From: Pegoplata infirma
Lineage: Eukaryota; Arthropoda; Insecta; Diptera; Anthomyiidae
Reading direction: 5' to 3'
DNA length: 64,000 nt
NCBI GenBank assembly: GCA_963921195.1
Contig: OY992538.1
Span: 87,171,904-87,235,903, forward strand
The position numbers and the translations under genes were made by a program. The stretch's first letter is position 1; every line of letters starts with the position of its first letter. This document shows positions 43,640-54,341 of the stretch, in pieces. The notes beneath the pieces are model-generated. The model searched no databases, had not been told where the DNA came from, and was given only the letters and a program-made list of their open reading frames with translations.

Positions 43640-44667
43640 CAGCGGTTACCAACCTTTTTGGCTCGCGTACCCCTAATTTTAAATTATATCAGCCGCGTAC
43701 CCCTAACGAGTTTTTTGTTTTCGTTAAAACTTCACAAATATAACAGTTAATTTTGAAATTTTTGATCTGTATTTAGGGGAGATCAAAACAATGGTGTTAT
43801 TTTTTTGGAAAATTTTTCGCTCTTTGGGGTGGTTCAATGCATCTGAATACTCTAAAACGAAAACGATAGACGACGTATAAACGACATCAAAATACATATC
43901 GTTTTGAAGGGAAATTAGAAAGTTTTTCTTTTTATAATAATTAATCAGTGGTGTCTAATCCAGAATCTTTAAAAAATATGAAAACATTTTGATTAGTTTA
44001 GGAGCAACAAGGCTCCAAAGATCGACGATAGTCAACTATCGTTTTACATGATCACAGTCCTGATTTCGCCAGTCGATTCTGCACCAAAAATTAAAGCAAC
44101 GGACGATAAAAAATTCCAAAAAACCCATCACAGTGCCGGAAATATAATGTATTTAATTTTTTTTTATATTTTTTTAATACGAGGGCAGATCAATAATTCC
44201 GTGACTTTTCGAATGAAAAGTATACAACAAAAGGGCATTTTGATCTTAACAAAATGGTACCAAAATTTCCACTGTCTCAAAAATGCCCAAATACACATTT
44301 TTTGAGAACTTTGACATACATTTTCTCAAAAACCTGACATCATAGAAAAATTTGGGAACCATATTCGGAATCGGCATCGAAAGGTTAATCGAAAACAAGC
44401 GGTCAGATATCAAAATATCATCCAAAAATATCATCCAAAAATATAGCAAAAAATGCTCTCTAAATTGCACAAAAATAAGTTTTTGTGGACTTTTACCTCA
44501 ACTTTCTTAAAAACCTGGCGTTATGGAAAACTTTTGAAACCAAATGCAGAACCAGCATTGAAAGGTTAATCCAAAACGAATGTCCAAATTACTAAAATTT
44601 TGCGTACCCCCGCGGACAGTTTCGCGTACCCCCAAGTGGTACGCGTACCATAGGTTGGTAACCGCTG
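43640..44667. mobile_element. Non-autonomous hAT element, CAGCGGTTACCAACC TIR
   Basis: CAGCGGTTACCAACCTTTTT at the left, GGTTGGTAACCGCTG at the right, 8-bp duplication CTCTAAAG (43632-43639, 44668-44675). GCGTACCCC words occur at both sides. The 85-codon frame at 44048 has no transposase similarity. Confidence 0.92.
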
Positions 44668-44695
44668 CTCTAAAGTATTTTTCTTAGTAGAATCA

Positions 44696-45500
44696 AGATA
44701 AGAGACTAATTAGTAAAATTACAGACGAAAACAATTTTTTTTGGTCACAAAAATATACAAAGTATTTTGCTTAAATCTGTAATTTAACGGAAAACTCTGT
44801 TTAGTTCTGTAAAATGAAGATTAAGGCTGGATTACTCAATGCTCCGTTATAAAATAACTCTCCATTAAATTTAACTTTTTCATACAAATTTTGACATAAG
44901 GCTCCGTTAAATCGGCAGTTAGCAGCTAACTTTTCATCGAGTAATTCGCCCTAAAAAGTAAAATTATAACTAAAATTTAGTTTTTCTGTCACAATTTAAT
45001 AAAAATCTGTATTTAGATAGAAAACTTTGTTAAATATCTGTCAAGATTAAAGTCATTTTACAGAGTATTCTTATTTGTGTGTGTTACATAAGTTGTAAGT
45101 TATTTTTACTTACAATATTGGTTTGGTGTGTCAATTAAAGTGTTAATGATTTCCGTATAATCAAGTTAACAGAGTAATTAGTAAAATTACAGACGAAAGC
45201 AATTTTTTTTTGGTCAAAAAAAAAAAAAAAAATACAAAATATTTTAACGGAAAACTCTGTTCACTTCTGTAAAATGAAGATTAAAAAGTTAAATTATAAC
45301 TTAAATTTAGTTTTTCTGTCACAATTTAATAAATACGTATTTTGACAGAAAACTTTGTAAAATATCTGTCGAGATTAAAGTCATTTTCAAGAGTATTTTT
45401 ATTTGTATGTTTGATTTTGAGTTATTTTTACTGACAATATAGGTTTGGTATATCACTCAAAGTGTTAATGATTTTCATATCAGATGCTATTTTGTTGCTG
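44696..45500. repeat. Direct duplication of a 340-bp segment
   Basis: 44696-45160 and 45170-45500 share, in order, GTAAAATTACAGACGAAA, GGAAAACTCTGTT, GTTTTTCTGTCACAATTTAA, ATCTGTC.AGATTAAAGTCA and AAAGTGTTAATGATTT. The first copy carries an extra MITE. Confidence 0.85.
44825..44951. mobile_element. 127-bp MITE with TAA duplication
   Basis: GGCTGGATTACTCAATGCTC ... GAGTAATTCGCCC, flanked by TAA (44822-44824, 44952-44954). The second copy of the direct repeat shows the empty site GATTAAAAAGT exactly. A 3-bp TWA target suggests a PIF/Harbinger-type mobiliser. Confidence 0.75.
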
Positions 45501-45687
45501 ATTTCTTACTGCCAGTTGCTTTACATTACCAGTTGAGTAATTTTCAGAATTACATATTACACATGACTGTCTTTGGAGTTCGTGGCGGTGGACGAAAAAT
45601 AAATATTTTTTTTTTCGTCTATCATACGTGCTAATAATGCAGTCGTGAATCACGACTCGTAATTCAAATTTATATATTGTTCTTTAG

Positions 45688-45827
45688 GATTTAAATTACA
45701 ATGTAGAATGGGATATGCTAGAGTAGTAAAACTACCAAAAATTTTCTTAGTTGATCATCCATTTTACTATTTTGTAAAAACTCAAAATTTTATTGAGATT
45801 TTTGGTGGTACTGTAAAAACATTTTAA
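45688..45827 (+). CDS. Serpin C-terminal (reactive-loop) exon 4
   Basis: Forty-five codons after two joining bases (GA), ended by TAA. The loop FKLQCRMGYARVVKLPK runs into IFLVDHPFYYFVKT, then IEIFGGTVKTF. LVDHPF is the most canonical serpin core in the set. The acceptor is ATATTGTTCTTTAG. A junction G would give GGA (Gly). Alignment puts P1 near Val-Val, with an Arg two residues before (A-R-V-V), so a trypsin-like target is conceivable but unproven. The residues at the hinge end (F, K, L, Q) are bulky, whereas inhibitory serpins prefer Ala/Gly/Ser there. Only 647 bases separate this exon from exon 5. No canonical AATAAA was found close downstream. Confidence 0.9.
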
Positions 45828-46019
45828 AAGAAGTAAGCTACAATTTTTTTTTTTTAATTATTCGGTTTTTAATGTTTGGCAAAAAAAAAAAATCAAAATT
45901 TAACAAAAAAAAATTAATTAAGTATAAAAGTTGTAAGGGTCAGCATTTAAGTTTCTAATTAAAAAAAATAGTTTACAAAATTCTTTGAATTAAATAAGAT
46001 TCGAAAATACTGGCCCTTT

Positions 46020-46399
46020 GCTTAAAATACACACTGTCTACTTTTGTTGATAAAAATGAGATTACATTAATATAACAAAACCTTATTATTCACACGACCT
46101 CATAATGAATTACATTTATTGGTTTGATATTTCTAGAAAAAAAATTCCTTAAAAGCGATTTTTTGTCACCAGTACAAAAAAAAAAATGTTGTAGGCTCAT
46201 TTTCAAATATATCGTTGTTGTATTTACAAACAATTTAATTGCTTTGACAAAGAAAATATTTGATATTTTTTTTTTCAACTACATAATTTGTCAATACAAT
46301 TAAATTGTTTGTTAAAACTACAATGATTTAATTAAAAATGATCCTACAAGATTTTTTTTTTGTGAAGTCACCGATAAAAGTCGACAGTGTGTTTTAAGC
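46020..46399. mobile_element. MITE between serpin exons 4 and 5
   Basis: GCTTAAAATACACACTGTCT at the left and GACAGTGTGTTTTAAGC at the right. The interior has complementary CAAACAATTTAATTG / CAATTAAATTGTTTG words. No gene. Confidence 0.75.
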
Positions 46400-46474
46400 T
46401 TGAACTTTTTTTTTTGATTTTCAAAAGAAATATTTTGAATTAATATAAGATTTCTTTTAATTTTTTTTTAACAG

Positions 46475-46611
46475 CTGCTGTTGTAGTTAAAAAGACTTCA
46501 TTTATCAGTTTAAATCCTCCAAAATATTTCACCGTTGATCGTTGCTTTTATTATATGCTGATAACTCGCGAAAATGTTGCCGTATTTATTGGAAATGTCA
46601 ACACCTTATAA
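46475..46611 (+). CDS. Serpin C-terminal (reactive-loop) exon 5
   Basis: Forty-four codons after two joining bases (CT), ended by TAA. Starts AVVVKKTSFISLNPPK, then YFTVDRCFYYMLIT, then VAVFIGNVNTL. The Ala-Val-Val-Val start (Ala-Ala with the junction codon GCT) is the best match to a serpin hinge in the set. F-T-V-D-R-x-F and F-I-G-N-V are the conserved C-terminal motifs. The acceptor is TTTTTTTTTAACAG. P1 by alignment is Leu of S-L-N or nearby. The FISL-x-x-P-K segment is shared with exon 6, so exons 5 and 6 probably descend from one cassette duplicated across 17 kb. A poly(A) signal follows 46 bases after the stop. Confidence 0.92.
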
Positions 46612-46656
46612 TTGTTAAAATAACATACATATATTTTTTTATAATTAAAACAATAT

Positions 46657-46662
46657 AATAAA
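46657..46662 (+). promoter_or_regulatory. Polyadenylation signal AATAAA of exon 5
   Basis: AATAAA 46 bases downstream of the exon 5 stop. Confidence 0.6.
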
Positions 46663-46921
46663 GAAGAAATGATTTTTATAAAAAAATATTTTTTAAATTG
46701 TCAATTTTATTTAAAACTAATATAAATATGGGTGAATTTTTTAAAGCCAGATGAGCCAAGTCAGAATAATATAGTCGGCTTGACCGATTCAAAAATAATC
46801 TCCACATTTGTTTTAATTTTTTTAAAGAGGGTTTTTTTTTTTAATTTGAAGACAGCTGTTTTCTTAATTTAAAATTGTTTTTCAAAAATTTGCCAGATTT
46901 TTTTTGAAATACATAAAAAAG

Positions 46922-47111
46922 GTGTCCCAACCGTAAATACTATTCCAACCTCATATTTGAGGTTGTTCCAACCGGTCATTCGGTTGTTACAACTACATTT
47001 TGGTTGTCACAACTAAATTGCGGTTCCTATAACCGTATTGAGGTTGTGACAACCGCATGACCGGTTAAAAAAAACTACAAAATAAAGTTGGAATATTTAC
47101 GGTTGTGTCAA
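46922..47111. mobile_element. Palindromic MITE with GGTTGT/ACAACC words
   Basis: CCAACCGTAAATAC..TATTCCAAC at the left against GTTGGAATATTTACGGTTG at the right. The interior repeats GGTTGTNACAACC. Confidence 0.75.
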
Positions 47112-47258
47112 CCGGATTTGTTATGTGAGTGCAGATATAATTACACTGTGCAACAAAAAAAAATGAGCCTCAATGGCTTCAACTCCATATGAAAGTAGAC
47201 CATCAAATGGACAAAATCACCAAAGGGTTTTGCAAAGTCAGTTCGGATTTCTTTTTTA

Positions 47259-50030
47259 AGTGAAACCCAGGTAGGAGGAGATGCTGATCCACAGGATTTC
47301 CAAATACCTGGGTATCAATTGCAATCCCTTTTTATTCCTCATCGGGGCCTTGCGTTGTACGTTCGTGAAAATGTTGTGTACCAACTACAGCCACATCTAG
47401 GCTGTAGTGATGCGGAATTTAACTCACTTTGGGTTAAATTCCAAATCAGGACACACATTTTGCACTTCGGGTTCGTCTATAGGAGCCCAAATTTGGACAC
47501 GGCGAACTCCTACGACCGTTTTGACTCCGTATCTGATTCTATCACTGGAATCCTTGGGGTCTGTCCGAGTAGTGAAATAGTCGTTGCCGGGGATTTCAAT
47601 GTGCACAATTCGTCATGGCTTCGCCATTCTAGCCATACGACTCCCGAGGGCTTATATGTTGAGCTTTTCGCTGCACACAACCACCTTGTGCAACTTGTGA
47701 ATGAACCAACACATATTCCGTGTGTTGATGGGCAGTTGCGTAATACCCTCGACCTTTTTCTCACTTCGCATCCTGACAAATATGAAGTCGAGATCCTTGC
47801 GCCTCTCGGAAACTCGGATCATAACATCATTTCTGCGTCCTTTTCGTTTTCTGACCTTCGTAGTGCTTTAAAACCAGCAACGAAGCGCTCTATTTTTGTA
47901 TATGAAAAGGCTCGTTGGGCTGAGCTTAACGAGTTCTTCCAGCATTTCAATTGGAAACTTTGTTTTCTTGATGACAATGTTAACGCTGCGGCAGAAATGA
48001 TAGTAAATGTGATAATGCTTGGAATGAAATTATTCATTCCATCGAAGCAAATTTCGACTAAACCAAAACATAAATGCTGGTTTAATCAGACGTGCCGGAA
48101 TGCAGTCAGATCCAGAGAGGATGCGTTCAGTAATTGGCGTAATGACAAAAACTCAGTTACTGACACGTTACGTAAACAGGCGAGAAATGAATGTGCCAGA
48201 GTACTCAGACGTGAAAAGCTTCTTTACGAACAGCGTCTGCGTGCTAAGGTCCTTGCTGCTCCGCGGGGTAGTAAGACCTTTTGGTCATTTGTTAAAAGGG
48301 TAAAGAATAATACTAGTTCATCCATTCCAACCCTTATAATGAATGACCAAATATTCACAGACCCGGTTGATAAAGCCAACCTTTTTGCTGACATGTTTGC
48401 AAGAAATGCGTACTTGCCGGAAAGCAATCAACCACCGCCCGAGCTCGAAAGGGTATCCTTTACTATGTCCAAGATATTTTTTCGAGCGCGTGCAGTTAAA
48501 AAGGTCCTTGAGGATCTCAACATAAACAAGTCCCCGGGGCCGGATGGTATTACGGCTGTGGTCCTGAAACGGTGTGCTTTGTCGTTGTGTCGACCTTTGG
48601 CAACATTATTTAGCTACTCGTACCGGGTAGGAGTTTTTCCCTCTTGCTGGAAGGTGGCCAACAGAGAGGCTACAAACCCTGAAAACTACCGCCCAATAGC
48701 AATTTGCTCTACGCTCTCGAAAGTCATGGAGAGCATGATGAATCACCACCTGGTAAATTATTTGGAGTCTAATTCACTTTTGTGCGATCGACAGTATGGC
48801 TTTCGTAGAGGTCGTTCTACGGGAGACCTGTTAGCGTTTCTTTCGGAACGCTGGAGTCGTTCTATTCACCAATTTGGTGAAAGCAAGGTGGTTGCTCTAG
48901 ATATTTCCAAGGCGTTTGATCGTGTGTGGCACGGTGCACTCGTTTCGAAGTTTATTGCGTTTGGTGTCGGTAGTGATTTCTCTCGATTCATATCGAGCTT
49001 TCTTAGAGACCGCTCTATACGTGTTGTTATAGATGGGTTCTCATCGGATGAGTTTCATCTGAATTCAGGGGTACCGCAAGGTTCTGTTCTATCTCCTACA
49101 CTTTTTCTTATTTTTCTTAACGACCTTCTGGGTATAACTTCCAATCCTATCTATTCTTTTGCAGATGACAGCAACATTTGTCATTCATTTTCCTTTAATC
49201 ATAGACCAAGCCTTACTGAGGTTGAAGCTATGAGGCAGAACATGAATGACACACTCAATCATGACCTTACGAAAATCTCCGAGTGGGGTCTTGCGAATCA
49301 GGTCGATTTTAATGCTCGCAAAACCCAATGTTGTATGCTGACCCACAGACGTCTTGTGGAATCAGCGTCATCTGTATCCATGGGCGGTATAGCTATTGAG
49401 GAATCAGACACTCTTGATGTTCTAGGCATGAGAATCCAATGTGATGTTCGATGGAACCAACATGTTTTTCAAGTGTCGAAAGAAGCATTCAAGTGTCTTG
49501 GTTTTTTAAAACGGTGCAAGAATTACTTCACCCCGTCTGATCTTCTCACTATTTATACCGCCTATATCCGACCGAAAATGGAATACAACTCCCATATCTG
49601 GGCAGGTGCTTCAAGGTCTATCTTGAAGCTTCTGGACCGGGTGCAAAGGAGTGCGTTGAAGCTCATCAATGACAGTAGGGTATCCAGCTCTATTGATTCA
49701 TTGGAGCATCGTCGGAATGTGGGTTGTGCGTCATTGTTCTATCGATATTATCACGGTAAGTGCTCAGCTGAGATGGGTGAACTCATCCCTGAGACGCGGG
49801 TGCATACCCGTAGTACTCGCCTTTCCAGCAACTCACATCCGTTTGTTGTCGATTGTCCAATGTATCGCACAACGCATTACAGAGAAAATTCGTTTCTCGG
49901 TCGAAATAGTCGTATGTGGAATAAACTCCCCGCAGAAATCTTTCCAGTAGGCTATAATTTAGAAAAGTTCAAATTAAATGTCCACAAACACTACTCCCTC
50001 TTTCCTTCTCCTCATAACCTTTTTTCCTAA
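47259..50030 (+). CDS. Non-LTR retrotransposon ORF2: endonuclease plus reverse transcriptase
   Basis: Open frame with no stop over about 920 codons, partial at its 5' end. First comes an AP-type endonuclease lacking its N terminus: SETQVGG with the catalytic Glu at 47262-47264, VVAGDFN about residue 110, GNSDHN about residue 185. Then the reverse transcriptase: NKSPGPDGI, YGFRRGRST, ALDISKAFDRVWH, SGVPQGSVLSP, YSFADDSN (catalytic FADD). A thumb/C-terminal region follows with IRPKMEYNSHIWAG, and no RNase H. This order is that of jockey/CR1-group elements. The stretch between CWKVAN and NPENYRPI lacks the customary V-x-P-x-x-K-K-G block, suggesting a small in-frame deletion in the fingers. It encodes copy-and-paste machinery, not a host function. 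The missing start makes this copy immobile by itself. Confidence 0.95.
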   Translation, partial: SETQVGGDADPQDFQIPGYQLQSLFIPHRGLALYVRENVVYQLQPHLGCSDAEFNSLWVKFQIRTHILHFGFVYRSPNLDTANSYDRFDSVSDSITGILGVCPSSEIVVAGDFNVHNSSWLRHSSHTTPEGLYVELFAAHNHLVQLVNEPTHIPCVDGQLRNTLDLFLTSHPDKYEVEILAPLGNSDHNIISASFSFSDLRSALKPATKRSIFVYEKARWAELNEFFQHFNWKLCFLDDNVNAAAEMIVNVIMLGMKLFIPSKQISTKPKHKCWFNQTCRNAVRSREDAFSNWRNDKNSVTDTLRKQARNECARVLRREKLLYEQRLRAKVLAAPRGSKTFWSFVKRVKNNTSSSIPTLIMNDQIFTDPVDKANLFADMFARNAYLPESNQPPPELERVSFTMSKIFFRARAVKKVLEDLNINKSPGPDGITAVVLKRCALSLCRPLATLFSYSYRVGVFPSCWKVANREATNPENYRPIAICSTLSKVMESMMNHHLVNYLESNSLLCDRQYGFRRGRSTGDLLAFLSERWSRSIHQFGESKVVALDISKAFDRVWHGALVSKFIAFGVGSDFSRFISSFLRDRSIRVVIDGFSSDEFHLNSGVPQGSVLSPTLFLIFLNDLLGITSNPIYSFADDSNICHSFSFNHRPSLTEVEAMRQNMNDTLNHDLTKISEWGLANQVDFNARKTQCCMLTHRRLVESASSVSMGGIAIEESDTLDVLGMRIQCDVRWNQHVFQVSKEAFKCLGFLKRCKNYFTPSDLLTIYTAYIRPKMEYNSHIWAGASRSILKLLDRVQRSALKLINDSRVSSSIDSLEHRRNVGCASLFYRYYHGKCSAEMGELIPETRVHTRSTRLSSNSHPFVVDCPMYRTTHYRENSFLGRNSRMWNKLPAEIFPVGYNLEKFKLNVHKHYSLFPSPHNLFS

Positions 50031-50110
50031 TACCAACACAATGCATTGCATTAGTAGGGGGCATCCCCTGAGTGTTGGCTCAAAGTAAAAAAAAAAAAAA
50101 AAAAAAAAAC
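47259..50110 (+). mobile_element. 5'-truncated non-LTR retrotransposon (jockey/CR1 type)
   Basis: The junction with the H left arm is at 47258/47259, and there is a poly(A) tail of about 23 bases (50087-50109). The right arm of H shows the empty site has lost about 150 bp, so insertion came with a target deletion and no clear duplication. Confidence 0.88.
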
Positions 50111-50730
50111 CCTCTAACTGCCATTTTAAGGGGTAATTTTAGTCCTTTTTCAAAAACTAAACTCAGAAGTCTAATAAAACGTCCATTTAGAGGGTTAAAA
50201 TGTTCTACAAATATTTTCCTCATAAAATTTCACTAGGGGTTGTCAAATGTTCAAAGTTTGTGCGACATATGCAAAGTGCTTAAAAAGGGTCAAGTATAAA
50301 TAATCAATGTTTGTTATTTTTTTACCAAAGCAGTGTTAAAAAATATCGACAAAAAACAGTGCAAATATACTTTTGAGCTAAAAATGATGTTCTGATGTGT
50401 TTTATAAAATTTTATGATGATTATTTTCTTTGACCAAATAAACCCTCTAGCTCTCGTTTTAAAGGGTCATTTTTGTCCTTTTTTAAAAGAAATACAAAAA
50501 AGTCTATAAAAAAAAAGGCAGTTAGAGGGTTAAAATGTTTTACACATATTTTCTGCATCAAATTTTACTAGGGCATGTCTAAGACAGAAAGTTCGCCCAG
50601 CATATAGAAAATGCTTAAAAATTTTAAAGTATTCAAATTTTTTTTTTATATTTTTTTTGGGCCGAAATATAAAAAAAAACAAGTAACAAAGTTAAATTCG
50701 ACTTTGTCGAATGTATTAATACCCTCCACG

Positions 50731-52313
50731 CAGTGTTGCCATATATTTTTTTGAAAAAACTTTTTATTTCTGAAAAAAAATCTTTTTTTTTGTGAAAAAA
50801 TCTTTTTTTTACAAAAGTATTGAAAAAAATAAAAATTAATACATTATGTATTTTCATTATGTATTTTCAATTCATTTTTTATATCAAGTGTAAAAAAAAT
50901 AATAAAAAAAAAAACAACCAAGCGTTCATTTGGAGCAGGGGTAACTCATGAATAGTAGTGTCAGTAATAACGAAGTCGTTATCTACAGATGGCAATCTTT
51001 TTAGAAAAGTATTTGGGAACAATTTGGGAATAACGAAAAATAAACATTAAAAAATTTTAAAATTATGAATGAAAATTATTGTTGTGTCACTTGAAAATAA
51101 AAAATACATAATAAAAAAAAGAACTGAATATAATTAAATCAAAACAACCAGCAAAATTAAACGAAAAATAAAAGGTAAACAAAATTTCCAGCTTTCCCAG
51201 ATACCATTTGTAAAACTAACACCACCTTTAAACGTCAAAAAGAATTGACTCTTGCATAGTCTTTATATATTTAAGTTTTTGATTTGGAGCTCGAAAAGAC
51301 TCATAAAAGAGTTCTTAGACATTCAGAAAACATAATCCCTTTTTCTTAGCCCTCTTATAATATCATAATAATAATTTTAATCCAACGATCAGTTTTTATT
51401 TAGTTTTCGCAATTTAATTACAAATCATTTTAAATAATTAATTAAACCTAACCGAGAACTGGTTACAATGACCGTCTTGTCGTTGTATCGAAATCGACCA
51501 AGGGTTTGTGGGAATCGAACCCACGACCCCCTGTTTCATAGGCTAACATGCTACCAACTAACCTACAGGGGCCTTATATGACTCATAAAAGATTCTGAAA
51601 AATATATGTTCGTATTCTTTCCTGACTCTTTTATGAATGTTCAAAAAAACATATTTTGAATTAAGAGTCAAACATGAATCTTTCAGGAATCCAAATGTCG
51701 AGCGTTCTATTAATTTTTTCGAACCTTGAAAGAGTCATAACTTATGAAGGCTCAGAAAATTGTACACAGTAAGCAAATATCAAACACCGGTGCATGGTCG
51801 ACAATATATGACGGATAGGATCTATATGTGGTAAAATCTTTTATTAGTGCAACAATTTAAGAGAAAAATTATTCTATGTTGGCAACTTACAGATTTAAGT
51901 GAATATCGTGTGGAATTTTCATATGGCGACCAAGTCAAAGAATGGTCTGATTTTATATGGATTTAATAAGGTTACCAAGCTAAAAACAAAATTGTAATCG
52001 AATATCTCATATTTTCATAGAATAAAGAAGTATTTAATTGTAACCGTTTACATAGACTGAAGGACGGACACGCTAAGTCAAATCAGATAGTGATTCTGAA
52101 TCGGTCGGTATACTAAAAGCTTGGTCTACGACCAATATTTCGGGTATTAACAAAAAAAAATTATGCTTTTTGTATTTTTTAACTAATTAAGAAAAACTTG
52201 AAAAAACTTTATTATTTTCCAAAAAACTTATTTTTTTAGAAAAAATCTTGAAATCTTTTTAGCACCTCAAAAAACTTGCAAAAAAAGGGAAATCTTGATA
52301 TATGGCAACACTG
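50731..52313. mobile_element. hAT-type element, CAGTGTTGCCATAT TIR
   Basis: CAGTGTTGCCATATA at the left, TATATGGCAACACTG at the right, exact 8-bp duplication CCTCCACG (50723-50730, 52314-52321). GAAAAAATCTTTTT-type subterminal repeats are present. No transposase frame; carries a tRNA-like sequence. Confidence 0.9.
51502..51573 (-). tRNA. tRNA-like sequence, possible tRNA pseudogene (GAA anticodon)
   Basis: On the minus strand: A-box TAGGTTAGTTGG, a perfect T-arm GTGGG-TTCGATT-CCCAC, and an anticodon loop ATGAAAC with T33, GAA and A37 (phenylalanine position). The anticodon stem has only three good pairs and the acceptor stem (GGCCCCT against the 3' end ACAAACCC) pairs poorly, so it is probably not functional. 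It rides inside a hAT element. Confidence 0.4.
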
Positions 52314-54341
52314 CCTCCACGATATAAAAAAGTTTATTTGCAAAAAAAAAAAAACAAAAAAAAAATTTAAAAAAAAATCCGCGAAAAAAAATTTTGATAA
52401 AAAAAAAATCGACGAAAATGTTTTTTTTTTAAATATGTTTGTACTTGTTTAAATACCATTCGGTGATCAATTCTGTTCACATGTGTCAACCAGCAGCCGA
52501 ATTAAAGCATTTTGTGTTTTTAGGTTATGTTGAATGTACCACAATTTTTAGGGTATTTTTATATTTTCGTTCATAACTTTTGAACCGCTGAACCTATTTC
52601 GCGCAAATGCAATACCAAACTCTTTAGGGCAAGAACAAGTAAATATGCTAAGTCTTAGTTATATCTGTTTAAAACTTTGGCCGTGATCACCATTTCCACA
52701 GACGGACAGGCATCACTAGAATGTCTTAAAATCAATCACTGATCAATAATATATATGGGGGTTTTCGTGTCAACTGACACAATTTTTGATCCCGATCTAC
52801 TATCCTATTGGATAGCAGTGCAGACACAATTTTTCAACGAGATCTGTCAAGGACTCTCTGAGTTAGAGGGTGTCGAAATTTGACATTTTGGCCAAAGAGG
52901 TGTTTATTCTCATCCATATAACTTCTTACCAATTGTTTTTAGCAAAATGTGTCCCAAACAGTTTAGATAGCTATTTCTTCAATCTTGCGAAAAAAATTAT
53001 AAAAAAATAAAAAAAAATAGTTTGATTTTTTTAAATCCAAAACTTGTTTGACTTTTTTGTCAAATCGGGCCCTTTTTTTGACTCAAAAGAAAGCTTAGGT
53101 GTTTTCCCCACCTAATTCTTCTTCGCCTCAAATATATTTTTGCTCCACCAACAAATTTTCGATAGAACGGCATCACGCAACTTTTTCCCAAGATATCTGA
53201 TATGGTGATCACGGCCAAAGTATGCCAATACCAAAACAAACTAAGCAGTTTGGTATTGCATTTGAGCGAAATCGGTTCAGCGGTTCAAAAGTTATGAACA
53301 AAAATGTAAGAACACCTCGAAAATTGTGGTACATTCAACATAACCTAAAAACACAAAAAAATATTTTCGTCGAATTTTTTTTTACCAAATAATTTTTTTT
53401 GTCGATTTTTTTTTTTTTAATGTTTGTTTTGTTTTTTAGCAAGTAAACTTTTTACATTGTGGAGGGTATCAATACATTCGACAAAGTCGAATTTAACATT
53501 TTTATTTGTTTTTTTATTTCGGCCCAAAAAAAAATAAATAAAAAAAATTTGAATACTTTAAAATTTTTAAGCATTTTCTATATGCTGGACGAACTTTCTG
53601 TCTTAGACGTGCCCTAGTAAAATTTGATGCAGAAAATATTTGTAAAAGATTTTAACCCTATAACTGCCTTTTTTTATAGACTTTTTGTATTTCTTTTAAA
53701 AAAGGACAAAAATGACCCTTTAAAACGGGAGCTAGAGGGTTAATTTGGTCAAAGAAAAGAATCATCATAAAATTTTATAAAACACATCAGAAAATCATTT
53801 TTAGTTCAAAAGTATATTTGCACTGTTTTTTATCGATATTTTTTAACACTGCTTTGGTAAAAAAAATAACAAACATTGATTATTTATACTTGACCCTTTT
53901 TAAGCACTTTGTGCATGTCGCACAAACTTTTACCATTTGACAACCCCTAGTGAAATTTTATGAGGAAAATATTTGTAGAACATTTTAACCCTCAAAATGC
54001 ACGTTTTATTAGACTGTGCTTAGTTTTTGAAAAAGGACTAAAATGACCCCTTAAAATGCCAGTTAGAGGGTTTAACTGTTCTAAGAAAAGAACCGCCATA
54101 AAATTTCACTGAAGACATCAAATCATATTTTGAAGCTCAGATGTGTTTTTATTATAGTATTTTTGACGTTTTCCAAACGCCTTTGATAAAAAAATGAAAA
54201 CTTCAGTGGGCTATAAAAAAGAAATCCGAACTGACTTTGCAAAACCCTTTGGTGATTTTGTCCATTTGATGCTCTATTTTTATATGGCGTTGAAGGCATT
54301 GAGTCTCAATGCGATGACCCAAAATTTGTTGCACAGTGTTA

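Larger units (their letters stand above)
47141..54341. mobile_element. Long foldback element H, interrupted three times
   Basis: TIR TTACACTGTGCAACAA (47141) / TTGTTGCACAGTGTTA (54341), perhaps TTA target. Left arm pieces: 47141-47258, 50110-50730, 52322-52690; right arm: about 53190-54341. They match as reverse complements, including AATCACCAAAGGGTTTTGCA and GTTAAATTCGACTTTGTCGA. The loop (about 52690-53190) holds no gene. Confidence 0.82.

Noticed and set aside
44048..44305. 85-codon frame within the hAT element at 43640
   Set aside because: No resemblance to the hAT dimerisation or catalytic domain; probably chance.
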